DNA of 64,000 nucleotides from Bacillota bacterium. Its GTDB lineage: Bacteria; Bacillota; Clostridia; Christensenellales; SZUA-584. Positions within the stretch are counted from its first letter, which is position 1, and the number at the start of each line of letters is the position of its first letter. The translations under genes were made by a program, and so were the position numbers. The notes beneath the pieces are model-generated. The model was not told where the DNA came from. It saw only the letters and a program-made list of their open reading frames with translations, and ran no database searches. Location: positions 1 through 64,000 of the forward strand of contig JAEXTV010000026.1 in NCBI GenBank assembly GCA_023406895.1, written 5' to 3'. Positions 24,841 to 32,436 of the stretch are shown here, one piece after another.

Positions 24841-25458
24841 TTATTTTTTTACGATGAGCGTGTTCCCAGTAAAACCGACAACGCGAACAGTTGTGCCTGT
24901 CGGAATTTTCAGTTCTTCGTCTGTAATGGCTTCGGCTTCAACAAGCCGCTCCTGAAACGCCACCATCACTTTGCCTTTGCCGCTGCGCAGCGGGGGAATG
25001 GGCAGATACACATCGGCATTGAGCCCCATGGCGTTCGCATACTGCAGATTGCCGCTGGCCTGCATGCGCTTCATCGCGTAAAACATCAGCCCGATGAGCA
25101 GCATGGCAAGCAGCCCGGCTGCCGCCGAAATGATAATTTCGAGCACGGTGCCCAGAGAAGAGCCGCTGATGGCATAACCCGTCCATCCGAATATGCAGAA
25201 AAAGGCGACGAGGCCGCGTACCGTGAAAAAGCGGAAGCCCGCCGCGCTCACATCATCGCCATGGCCGTCAGCATGCGCATCCATATCAGCATGGGCATCG
25301 ATACCGGCATCCGAATCGGCACCCGTGTCCATATCCGAATCATGCCCGAGACCGATAATTGTGAGGATCACTTGTATCACCAGTATCACAGTAAAGGGAA
25401 CTGCCGCAAAAAGAAACATATGCTGCAGGGCGCTGAGTGCATTCCACCATTCTGTCAT
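24841..25458 (-). CDS. NfeD-like membrane protein (YuaF type)
   Basis: A 205-residue membrane protein, partner of the adjacent flotillin. Hydrophobic segments lie at about residues 12-36, 78-98 and 102-128. The C-terminal about 65 residues form the cytosolic NfeD OB-fold (GKVMVAFQERLVEAEAITDEE, then GTTVRVVGFTGNTLIV). Between the first and second segments is a loop of about 35 residues made almost only of Asp, His, Ala, Gly and Met, unlike typical YuaF proteins. A TATAAT box (minus strand, 25482-25487) lies shortly upstream without a clear -35. First gene of the nfeD-floT operon. Confidence 0.88.
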   Translation of the reverse strand: MTEWWNALSALQHMFLFAAVPFTVILVIQVILTIIGLGHDSDMDTGADSDAGIDAHADMDAHADGHGDDVSAAGFRFFTVRGLVAFFCIFGWTGYAISGSSLGTVLEIIISAAAGLLAMLLIGLMFYAMKRMQASGNLQYANAMGLNADVYLPIPPLRSGKGKVMVAFQERLVEAEAITDEELKIPTGTTVRVVGFTGNTLIVKK

Positions 25459-25585
25459 TGATCACCTCGACATTTTTACATATTATAACACGATCAGCCA
25501 AAAACCGATAGTGTTAAATGAGATGCATTTTGGTTAAAACGTATTGAATAAACAGATATCTCAATATATGTTTGGTACAATCCGG

Positions 25586-26848
25586 TTATGTTCGCCATGG
25601 GCCGCCGCAGGCGCGGTGCAGTTCCTCGGTTAAATGGAACCATCGCATCGTGTCGTTTCGCTCGGGATAGAATTCGTAAAATTCGCTTTTGTAGAACGTA
25701 TAGAACCGTGAGATATCCGTGCACATACCGTAAGTGGGCACCATCCCTGTCGGAACAGAGAACGCAAACGGCTGCCCGTGTTTGGTGCCTTCAAACTTAA
25801 GGCCCTCGCGCGAAAGCGACAATATGCCTTCACCCGCAATCAAAGAGGTGGCGCCTTTTTTGAGCCGCTTATACAGCGGCAGCACGCCGAGCTTCACGCG
25901 TTCGCTGAACGAAAAACAGCTGTCAGAGACCTCTGCTTTTGCTTTTTCGCGCTGCAGCTGATACCAGTGGGAGATTGTATCGGGAATCAGACAGGTGTCG
26001 TCAAGCGGCACGAGATCATAGTATTCGTTGACGGTGGCACCGTTGCCGCACGTTTCGCATCGTATCGTATTGCCTTGCGTGCGCATTGAATACGCTTCAC
26101 CGCATTTGGGACAGAGGTATAAAAGGTTGTGCAGGTTCTTGGCCATTTCATCTTTGCCGTTATATTTCACCCTTGCCTGCTTGTTCCATAAATAATCGTC
26201 GTGCGCGAGCTCGCGGTTCAGCACGTCCTGTATCTCGTCCGCGCTCATTTCGCTGAGCTGTTCGGGTGTGAACAGCTTGTCTACCACAACTTCGACACGG
26301 CCCGGCCGCTGGTCGAGGCAGTGCTTGGTGTTGGTCATGTAGCCGCCAGCGATTTTGGTGACATACACCGTGACACCGAGGTATTTCAGCAGCTTTCCGC
26401 TGCCGATGGCGCACGGCTGGCCGCCGCCCGATATTGAGCTCATGCCTTCGGGAAACAGGCAGATGCGCCCGCCCCCGCGGATCACGCGGATGATCTCTTT
26501 GACCGCGTGCGGGTCGGGTACGAAGTTACGTTTGGGGATGGTATGCATCAGCGCGAATATCGGATAGAGATGCGAGCGAAAAAACTCGTTGTAGCCCACC
26601 ACATAATTGAGCCGATGCGGCAGCACGGCAGGCGCGGTATAAAGATAGTCCACGCGCGACGCGTGGTTGCTGATCAGGATATACGGATTCTTGTCTTTGC
26701 TCGGGCGCACGTTGAACGTAAACTTTATGCCGAGCTTTTTGTTGAGCGCGAGCCGCCATATGTTGATGAGTATGAGATAGATAAGTGCGGGTGGTTTTCT
26801 GGTGCGTTTGAGAGCCAGTTTCTGCTGGAGTGTACGCTTTTGCTTCAT
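25586..26848 (-). CDS. PlsC-type 1-acylglycerol-3-phosphate acyltransferase with zinc ribbon
   Basis: A 420-residue protein. Residues about 20-235 are a PlsC/LPLAT acyltransferase with the HX4D catalytic motif in SNHASRVDYLY and the substrate-binding FPEGMSS; it should acylate lysophosphatidate or a related lipid at the membrane. Residues about 245-270 carry a zinc ribbon, CPKC and CETC. The remaining about 150 residues have no motif that I recognise (a WYQLQREKAKAEVSD segment, then beta-rich sequence). Family enzymes are usually about 200-260 residues, so the tail is an addition. Start ATG follows AAGGAG. Monocistronic. Confidence 0.85.
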   Translation of the reverse strand: MKQKRTLQQKLALKRTRKPPALIYLILINIWRLALNKKLGIKFTFNVRPSKDKNPYILISNHASRVDYLYTAPAVLPHRLNYVVGYNEFFRSHLYPIFALMHTIPKRNFVPDPHAVKEIIRVIRGGGRICLFPEGMSSISGGGQPCAIGSGKLLKYLGVTVYVTKIAGGYMTNTKHCLDQRPGRVEVVVDKLFTPEQLSEMSADEIQDVLNRELAHDDYLWNKQARVKYNGKDEMAKNLHNLLYLCPKCGEAYSMRTQGNTIRCETCGNGATVNEYYDLVPLDDTCLIPDTISHWYQLQREKAKAEVSDSCFSFSERVKLGVLPLYKRLKKGATSLIAGEGILSLSREGLKFEGTKHGQPFAFSVPTGMVPTYGMCTDISRFYTFYKSEFYEFYPERNDTMRWFHLTEELHRACGGPWRT

Positions 26849-27046
26849 GGTCCGCTCCTTGCGTGTATTTTTGATGGTATTATACCATTCGGCTGGGCGG
26901 TTTGTGTATGGGTTCGGCGGTTTTTGTCGAACAGCTGTAAAACATACCTTTTGCCCCCTGCGTGCCTGCCGGACTGTCAGTAAAAATGACTTTATATATA
27001 CATGATACGCTTTAATAATGTTTATGCATGTGCCGAAGTTGTGCTG

Positions 27047-27092
27047 AGGCAGACGGGTGTCTGACCCCGGTCACCACCGCTCGGGGGAGTGT
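27047..27092. repeat. Possible REP-like palindromic sequence
   Basis: AGAC-GGGT-GTCT is immediately followed by CCCC ... GGGGG pairing over 23 bases. The GTGTCTGACCCC phrase resembles REP elements associated with RAYT genes in other genomes; a RAYT lies 500 bp away. Single copy in this window. Confidence 0.35.
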
Positions 27093-27117
27093 GGAATATT
27101 GATGCCATCCCTTTGAC

Positions 27118-27564
27118 TCATAAACGGCGTTTCATAAACACATCGGCGACGGGGTTGTCGTTATACCGCGCTGTTTTGGTAAACCCGAGCTTTTTATACA
27201 GCGCGATGGCGGCCTTACTTTCCGACATTGTATCAAGGTAGATATCCATATAGCCTTCATTCATTGCGAATTCTATTGCGTGGCGCGCCAGCCGTTCGCC
27301 GCAGCCGTTGCCGTGATAGTGTTTGAACACGAACAGCGTTTTTAACTCGCACGCTGTTTTGTTGATTTCGCTTATTCCCACAGTCCCTGCAAGGCAGCCG
27401 TCAATATAAAGGCACCAAAACTTCTTATAGTAACGCTCGATGGCCTTGAGTTTATAATGCCGGCCTTCCGGCTCAAAAATCCGGTGAGACTCGGGAAGGC
27501 AGACTGTGAGAAAAGCTTGGACGCGATTTTGATCATCTGCGTTAAAGGGCCGGATTTCAATCAT
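27118..27564 (-). CDS. GNAT family N-acetyltransferase
   Basis: A 148-residue acetyltransferase: MIEIRPFNADDQNRVQAFL opening, CLAGTVGISEI beta strands, FKHYHGNGCGERLARHAIEFA as the acetyl-CoA loop (about residues 76-96) and ALYKKLGFTKTARYN near the C-terminus. The substrate is unknown. Two consecutive ATG codons follow GAGGTGAA; the second gives the better spacing. It begins 35 bp downstream of the RAYT stop codon and may be transcribed with it. Confidence 0.85.
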   Translation of the reverse strand: MIEIRPFNADDQNRVQAFLTVCLPESHRIFEPEGRHYKLKAIERYYKKFWCLYIDGCLAGTVGISEINKTACELKTLFVFKHYHGNGCGERLARHAIEFAMNEGYMDIYLDTMSESKAAIALYKKLGFTKTARYNDNPVADVFMKRRL

Positions 27565-27599
27565 CATTTCACCTCTGATACAGAGTTTTGTGCGAGAAT

Positions 27600-28091
27600 T
27601 CATGAACCTGTATAATAGCAATCCTGCGTCCACTTTAACGGGTTCTCATCGATGTATTGCCAAATTTGCTCGTAATCCTGTTCATCACGGATAATATGCT
27701 CATAAAACGATTTTTGCCAAATACATGTCCCAGCTTCTTTTGAAACGGCACCCTTATATTGCTGTATGATACGAGAAATCGTAGGGGCGTCCATGGGACG
27801 CCCGTCAGGATTGGTTTGGTATATACCTATCAGTATATGGACATGATTGGGCATAATCGTGTATTTATCAATGTGGACGGTGGGATAGATTTCAGGGATT
27901 TTATTGATTAGTTTTTCAGCAATGAGACCGATGCGCGACAGCTCAGGCTGCTTGGGCGGGCGATCCATGATCGCCCCTACGTTCCAGAAGAGATGCTGTT
28001 TCTCCTGAGTACATACTGTAATGAAGTAAACACCATTTTGAGTGTAATCATATTTTTCGAGGCGTATGGATTTTCTTATAGGTGGCTTCAT
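27600..28091 (-). CDS. REP-associated tyrosine transposase (RAYT, Y1_Tnp)
   Basis: A 163-residue IS200/IS605-like HUH nuclease. The metal-binding HVH is at residues 83-85 (MPNHVHILIG) and the catalytic tyrosine is probably Tyr130 in QKSFYEHIIRDEQDY, with NPLKW near the end. RAYTs cut and move REP palindromes. Here two REP palindromes lie inside the reading frame: positions 27958-27976 encode GAIMDRP (about residues 39-45), and 27785-27803 encode DGRPMDAP (about residues 96-103). Both are in surface-loop positions that vary in the family, and the frame is kept. Start ATG follows GGAGGTG. A duplicated fragment lies directly upstream. Confidence 0.88.
   Translation of the reverse strand: MKPPIRKSIRLEKYDYTQNGVYFITVCTQEKQHLFWNVGAIMDRPPKQPELSRIGLIAEKLINKIPEIYPTVHIDKYTIMPNHVHILIGIYQTNPDGRPMDAPTISRIIQQYKGAVSKEAGTCIWQKSFYEHIIRDEQDYEQIWQYIDENPLKWTQDCYYTGS
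27785..27803. repeat. REP palindrome type a, inside the RAYT gene
   Basis: GGGCGTCC-ATG-GGACGCCC, preceded by TCGTAG. The same palindrome occurs at 28120-28138 and, with one change, at 28352-28370. Confidence 0.85.
27958..27976. repeat. REP palindrome type b, inside the RAYT gene
   Basis: GGGCGATC-CAT-GATCGCCC followed by CTACG, in the opposite orientation to type a. The same element occurs at 28293-28311. Types a and b thus bracket a 173-bp segment of the gene. Confidence 0.85.
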
Positions 28092-28115
28092 GGGGCACCT
28101 CCAAATCCATAAATC

Positions 28116-28322
28116 GTAGGGGCGTCCATGGGACGCCCGTCAGGATTGGTTTGGTATATACCTATCAGTATATGGACATGATTGGGCATAACCGTAAATT
28201 TTTCAATGTGAACGGTGGAATAGATTTCAGGGATTTTATTGATTAGTTTTTTAGCAACGAGACCGATGCGCGACAGCTCAGGCTGCTTGGACGGGCGATC
28301 CATGATCGCCCCTACGTTCCAG
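28116..28322 (-). pseudogene. Duplicated internal fragment of the RAYT gene
   Basis: A 207-bp direct repeat of positions 27781-27987 at an offset of 335 bp, with no length difference and scattered substitutions. It encodes the RAYT segment from WNVGAIMDRP through MPNHVHILIG to DGRPMDAPTI, but not the rest, so it cannot be functional. Its two ends coincide with the type a and type b REP palindromes (28120-28138 and 28293-28311). The ACCTCCAAATCCAT sequence next to the true start is also repeated at about 28330, followed by a third type a palindrome. Confidence 0.85.
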
Positions 28323-28351
28323 CGCGGAACCTCCAAATCCATTATTCGTAG

Positions 28352-28370
28352 GAGCGTCCATGGGACGCCC
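28352..28370. repeat. REP palindrome type a, third copy
   Basis: GAGCGTCC-ATG-GGACGCCC, one base different from the other two copies, preceded by TTCGTAG and followed by GTCAG as in the others. It marks the right edge of the REP/RAYT locus. Confidence 0.75.
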
Positions 28371-28435
28371 GTCAGTATTTACGTTTGGGAATCATAGATT
28401 CACCTCTTGCAACATTCATATTCCTATACAATCAT

Positions 28436-28486
28436 TTGTAAGGGCGGGTTTCAAGGGTCTGCCCCTTAGGGTATGTCCGCCTTTTA
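28436..28486 (-). repeat. Palindromic sequence, possible REP or terminator, after the aminotransferase gene
   Basis: On the minus strand AAAAGGCGG pairs with CCGCCCTT around an inner AGGGGCAGACCCTT segment. It lies just after the aminotransferase stop and could end transcription, or be a third REP type of the neighbouring RAYT locus. Confidence 0.4.
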
Positions 28487-28499
28487 ATATTTGATTTGA

Positions 28500-29666
28500 T
28501 TAATGATGCAGAAACGCCCCGATTCTCTCGGCTGCGGTCAGTATGCGGTCGTCATTCTGCACAAGCGCGATGCGCACATAGCCCTTGCCGCAGCTGCCAA
28601 ACGCGCTGCCCGGCACCACAAGCACGCCTGTTTCGCGCATGAGCCGCTGCACGAACCCCACATCATCGGTGCCGAAGGAATCCGGTATCTTCGCCCATAC
28701 GAACATTGTCGCGCGCGGCTTGTCAATCGGCCAGCCGTGCGACGCAAACGCGCTGATCAAAATATCACGGCGTTTTTCGTACGCGGCGGAGGTATCGCGC
28801 ACAACGCAGGCATCGCTTTGCAGCGCACAGATACCCGCCTTTTGTATGGGCAGAAATATGCCGTAATCCGTGTTGGATTTTAATTGCTTGAGCGCGCAGA
28901 TATAGTCTGCATTGCCAACGCAAAACCCGAGCCGCGCGCCCGCGTACCCATACGACTTCGACAGCGAGTTGAACTCCGCGCCGATTTCTTTGGCGCCCTG
29001 ATGCGCGAGAAAGCTGCCCACGCGCAGTCCGTCGAAAGCAAGCTCGCTGTACGCGTTGTCGTGAATCACGAATATATCGTACTGCTTTGCAAACGCAATC
29101 AGTTCGTCGTAAAACGACGGCGGCGCAACTGCGGTTGTCGGGTTGTTCGGGTACGAGACGATCATGAGCTTTGCGCGCCTGGCCACAGCTTCGGGGATAT
29201 CTGCAAAATCAATAATAAATCCGTTCTCGGGCCTCTGGGGCACGCGGAACACCTCCGCACGCGCGAGTGCCGCGCCTGTGAAAAACGCCGGATAGCACGG
29301 ATCCTGCAGGATGACGGTGTCGCCCGGGTCAATAACGGGCAGGCAGCAGTGCGCAAGCCCCTCCTGTGTGCCGAGCACCGCGCATACCTCGGTGTCCGCG
29401 TTAAGATCAACGCCGTAGCGCGTTTGATACCAATCGCATGCCGCTTGCCGAAGCTCCGGAAGGCCGTCAATCGCATATATGTAGCTGTCGTCTTTGAGCG
29501 CCTCATCCGCAATGGTTCGCTTAATCGTCTCGGTGGGTGGTATGTTGGGCGTACCCACGCTTAAGTCAATCACGTCCATGCCGTTTGCGGTCAGTTTTGC
29601 TTTTTCCCTGGCAAGCTCGGTGAAAATGCCCGAAGACAAGTCGTTCATCAAAGAAGATAATTTCAT
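28500..29666 (-). CDS. Class I/II aminotransferase (LL-DAP/alanine aminotransferase-like)
   Basis: A 388-residue PLP aminotransferase. SVGTPNIPP, YPNNPTTAVAP, HDNAYSELAFDG and NSLSKSYGYAGARLGF are the fold-type I landmarks; the Lys in SLSKSYG binds PLP and the Arg in GYVRIALV binds the substrate carboxylate. The sequence resembles the branch with LL-diaminopimelate and alanine/aspartate aminotransferases, but substrate cannot be assigned. The ATG lies 47 bp downstream of the pyruvate kinase stop, so the two are probably cotranscribed, linking pyruvate to amino-acid formation. An AGGAGG lies about 25 nt upstream of the ATG, farther than usual, with no in-frame start nearer. Confidence 0.87.
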   Translation of the reverse strand: MKLSSLMNDLSSGIFTELAREKAKLTANGMDVIDLSVGTPNIPPTETIKRTIADEALKDDSYIYAIDGLPELRQAACDWYQTRYGVDLNADTEVCAVLGTQEGLAHCCLPVIDPGDTVILQDPCYPAFFTGAALARAEVFRVPQRPENGFIIDFADIPEAVARRAKLMIVSYPNNPTTAVAPPSFYDELIAFAKQYDIFVIHDNAYSELAFDGLRVGSFLAHQGAKEIGAEFNSLSKSYGYAGARLGFCVGNADYICALKQLKSNTDYGIFLPIQKAGICALQSDACVVRDTSAAYEKRRDILISAFASHGWPIDKPRATMFVWAKIPDSFGTDDVGFVQRLMRETGVLVVPGSAFGSCGKGYVRIALVQNDDRILTAAERIGAFLHH

Positions 29667-29713
29667 TGCTTTTTGGCGCGCAAACGCCTTTCCTCCTGTG
29701 CTTTGCGGATTGT

Positions 29714-31462
29714 TTACTGCCCGATTCCGGTGTACACCATGCCGCGCGCCGTATCGAGCGTGACCGTGGTGCCGTTTTTGAGTATGCCCGTCGCGTTTTC
29801 GGCGTCGCAGAGCACGGGGATACCCAGTGTGAGCCCCACGATGACGGCGTGAGAATCCACGCCGCCCTGTTCCGTGATGATGCCGGACGCTTCTTTTAAA
29901 AGATCCATCAGCGCGTTGCTCGTATGCGGAATCACGAGGATATCGCCCGGCTCGAAAAACGCGCGAGCATCATGCTCGTCTTTGGCAACGCAAAGCTTGC
30001 CGCTGATCGCCATGTTGTTGTAGCCTGTGCCCTTCAAAAGCACGTTGCCTACAATATGAACCTTTAACGTGTTGGTGGTACCGCTGATGCCGATCGGCAC
30101 ACCCGCCGTGATCACCACCACCTCGCCGTGGTGAACAAGCCCTGTGGATCTGGCCCGCTCGACGGCGTGTTCAAACAGCTTGTCCGTGTTGTCCTGCTCC
30201 TCGCCGAGCACAGGGCAAACGCCCCAGGACAGAGCGAGTTGGTGGCAGACCTTTTCGATGGGTGAGCACGCGATGATCGGAACGGCCGGTCGGAAGCTCG
30301 AAACCATTCTTGCGGTACGTCCCGATTTGGTGAAGGCGATGATCGCGCTGGCACCGAGACTGTGCGCCGTGGAACACGTCGCGTGAGAGATGGCGCTCGT
30401 CACGCTGGCGCAGTATTCGGGCAGCTTTGCGTTGAAACGCATTTTATAGTGGATGTTGTTTTCCGTGTTTTCAGCGATGCGTGACATGGTCACGAGGCTC
30501 TCAATCGGGTATTTGCCCACCGCTGTTTCGCCGGACAGCATGATGGCGCTCGTGCCGTCATAGACCGCATTGGCCACGTCCGTCGCTTCGGCGCGCGTGG
30601 GCCGCGGGTTGTGAATCATTGAGTCAAGCATCTGCGTGGCGGTAATCACCTTGCGGCCCGCCGAATACGCTTTTTTAATGAGCAGCTTTTGGATGCGCGG
30701 CAGATCGACGATGTCCATCTCGACGCCCATGTCGCCGCGCGCAATCATGATGCCGTCGCTGACCTTGATGATCTCGTCGATGTGAGTCACGCCGCTTTCG
30801 TTTTCGATCTTGGCGATGATCTGTATGTCTTTGCCGCCGTTTTTTTCGAGGATCTGCCTGACCTCAAGCATGTCCTGCGCCGTCCGGCAGAATGAGGCCG
30901 CGATGAAGTCCACATCGTTTTCGATACCGAAGAGGATGTCGTTCCTGTCCTTATCGCTGATGTAATCCATCTGCATGTGCACGCTCGGCACATTGATCGA
31001 TTTATTGTCTTTCAGCACACCGCCCGTAATCACGCGGCATTCAATGGCCTGCGGCGTGACGCTTTGCGCCTCGAGCTCAATAAGCCCGTCGTCAAGCAGT
31101 ATGCGCGTGCCTGGCGGCAGCTCGCTTGCAAGCTGCGGGTAAGTGATGGACACCTGTTTGTCGGTGCCCTCCGCGTCCTGCATATTGAGCGTGAATATGG
31201 CACCCTCCTTCAGCTCCGCACTGCCGCCTTCAAAACGCTTCACGCGTACCTCGGGGCCTTTGGTATCCAGAAGAATGCCGATAGGCCGGTCGTATTCCGC
31301 ACGCAGTTTTTTCAGCAGCTCGATGCGGGCTTTGTGGGTGGCATGGTCTCCGTGGCTGAAGTTGAACCGTGCCACATCCATGCCGTTTTCGATGAGCTGG
31401 CGCATCGGCTTTTCGGTGTCCGTCGCGGGCCCGATCGTGCAGATGATCTTCGTCTTTCTCAT
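29714..31462 (-). CDS. pyk: Pyruvate kinase with C-terminal PEP-utiliser mobile domain
   Basis: A 582-residue enzyme for PEP + ADP to pyruvate + ATP, the last glycolytic step. The TIM barrel begins KTKIICTIGPATDTE and holds NFSHGDH, LDTKGPEVR, the catalytic KIENESG and the signature IMIARGDMGVEM. The B domain is at about residues 70-170 and the C (allosteric) domain follows to about residue 475. The last about 100 residues are a PEP-utiliser phosphohistidine-type domain with GGVDSHAVIVGLTLGIPVL, as found in Bacillus and Clostridia enzymes (about 580-590 residues) but not in E. coli (about 470). Ribosome site TAGGAGAG. First gene of a pyk-aminotransferase pair. Confidence 0.95.
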   Translation of the reverse strand: MRKTKIICTIGPATDTEKPMRQLIENGMDVARFNFSHGDHATHKARIELLKKLRAEYDRPIGILLDTKGPEVRVKRFEGGSAELKEGAIFTLNMQDAEGTDKQVSITYPQLASELPPGTRILLDDGLIELEAQSVTPQAIECRVITGGVLKDNKSINVPSVHMQMDYISDKDRNDILFGIENDVDFIAASFCRTAQDMLEVRQILEKNGGKDIQIIAKIENESGVTHIDEIIKVSDGIMIARGDMGVEMDIVDLPRIQKLLIKKAYSAGRKVITATQMLDSMIHNPRPTRAEATDVANAVYDGTSAIMLSGETAVGKYPIESLVTMSRIAENTENNIHYKMRFNAKLPEYCASVTSAISHATCSTAHSLGASAIIAFTKSGRTARMVSSFRPAVPIIACSPIEKVCHQLALSWGVCPVLGEEQDNTDKLFEHAVERARSTGLVHHGEVVVITAGVPIGISGTTNTLKVHIVGNVLLKGTGYNNMAISGKLCVAKDEHDARAFFEPGDILVIPHTSNALMDLLKEASGIITEQGGVDSHAVIVGLTLGIPVLCDAENATGILKNGTTVTLDTARGMVYTGIGQ

Positions 31463-31598
31463 AAACTCTCCTAATAAAAATGCAAAGCATACAATAACTT
31501 ATGAATATATTGATTCGCGACCAACTGATGCGAAAATGGCGCAGACGGCAAGCCTAAAACATATAAAAATGTCATTCTGTTACCAATCTTTATTTGCT

Positions 31599-31626
31599 AT
31601 TATAAATGCTTTGCATAATTAATCAA
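31599..31626 (-). promoter_or_regulatory. Possible sigma-A promoter for pyk
   Basis: On the minus strand TTGATT, a 16-bp spacer and TATAAT, giving a leader of about 130 nt before the pyruvate kinase start. I see no recognisable riboswitch in the leader. Confidence 0.5.
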
Positions 31627-31747
31627 TCATGATATTGTAAACGCTTTTTTGTTTATTCAATCCAATTAAAGGATGCAGGCTTTGACGTTATTATGTTTCC
31701 CGGATAGAATAGGCATAAACGATGAGCCGAAAGAAAAGGAAAAGCGG

Positions 31748-32017
31748 ATGTTATATGTGCTGGCCGGATATCTGGCCGTTATGAACATAGCGGGCTTTGC
31801 TGTCTGCGCGGCGGATAAGCGTGCGGCAGTGAGGCATGCACGGCGCGTGCGCGAGCGCACGCTGTTTGTACTTGCTTTTTTGGGCGGAGCGCTCGGCGTG
31901 TGGCTTTCCATGCTGGCCTTTCATCATAAAACGAGAAAGCTGAAATTCATGGTTTTTGTGCCGGTGGTGTTCATTGCGCAGGCCGCACTGGTCTTTTATT
32001 TGCTCAGCCGCCAATAA
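31748..32017 (+). CDS. DUF1294 family small membrane protein
   Basis: An 89-residue membrane protein. It has hydrophobic segments at about residues 3-20, 42-60 and 68-86, with the family pattern ADKRAA, then a basic RRVRERTL stretch, LGGALGVWLSM and HHKTRKLKF. DUF1294 proteins are small bacterial inner-membrane proteins of unknown function, sometimes fused to cold-shock domains. The ATG at 31748 was chosen because AAAGGA lies 9 nt upstream and the sequence before it is unlike the family. Monocistronic, between pyk and rpmE. Confidence 0.8.
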   Translation: MLYVLAGYLAVMNIAGFAVCAADKRAAVRHARRVRERTLFVLAFLGGALGVWLSMLAFHHKTRKLKFMVFVPVVFIAQAALVFYLLSRQ

Positions 32018-32041
32018 CGCCACGGCCTCAGAAAAAAACCG

Positions 32042-32069
32042 TTGATTTTTACGAATCTTATGTTATAAT
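32042..32069 (+). promoter_or_regulatory. Promoter for rpmE
   Basis: TTGATT, a 16-bp spacer and a perfect TATAAT 68 bp before the L31 start. The leader carries an imperfect GC-rich hairpin (GGCAGCGG/GCCGCCGG region) that might be an L31-binding autoregulatory leader; this is only a suggestion. Confidence 0.6.
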
Positions 32070-32137
32070 GAACTTCGTGACTTTTACGCTGGCAGCGGTA
32101 TTGCCGCCGGTTTTTAAGAATAGAGAGGTGAGTGCAA

Positions 32138-32338
32138 ATGAAACAAGGCATACATCCCGAGTATCACGAATGTACCGTGACCTGCGCATGCGGCGCGACA
32201 TTCAAAACCGGCTCGGTGAAGAAGGATCTGAAAATCGAGATTTGTTCGGAATGTCATCCGTTCTTCACAGGCAAACAGAAGCTGGTAGATACGGGCGGCC
32301 GCGTTGACCGTTTCAATAAAAGATACGGCATCAAATAA
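32138..32338 (+). CDS. rpmE: 50S ribosomal protein L31
   Basis: A 66-residue L31. MKQGIHPEYHECTVTCACG, then ICSECHPFFTGKQKLVDTGGR and VDRFNKRYG are diagnostic. The cysteines (CAC and CSEC) and nearby His make it the zinc-binding type, not the zinc-free paralogue used under zinc limitation. The ATG follows GAGAGGTGA with good spacing; the GTG two codons upstream is less likely. It has its own promoter and terminator and precedes the DUF1385-prmC-prfA group, a common Firmicute arrangement. Confidence 0.96.
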   Translation: MKQGIHPEYHECTVTCACGATFKTGSVKKDLKIEICSECHPFFTGKQKLVDTGGRVDRFNKRYGIK

Positions 32339-32352
32339 GTATTGTTGCAATC

Positions 32353-32380
32353 AAGCAGACCGCTATCACGGTCTGTTTTA
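32353..32380 (+). terminator. Rho-independent terminator after rpmE
   Basis: CAGACCG/CGGTCTG stem with a 6-nt loop followed by TTTTA, 17 bp after the stop. Confidence 0.75.
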
Positions 32381-32436
32381 CTTTCTCCATAAAATAGTGT
32401 ATACTTGTGGCACCTTTAAATGAAATGAGGGGCAAA

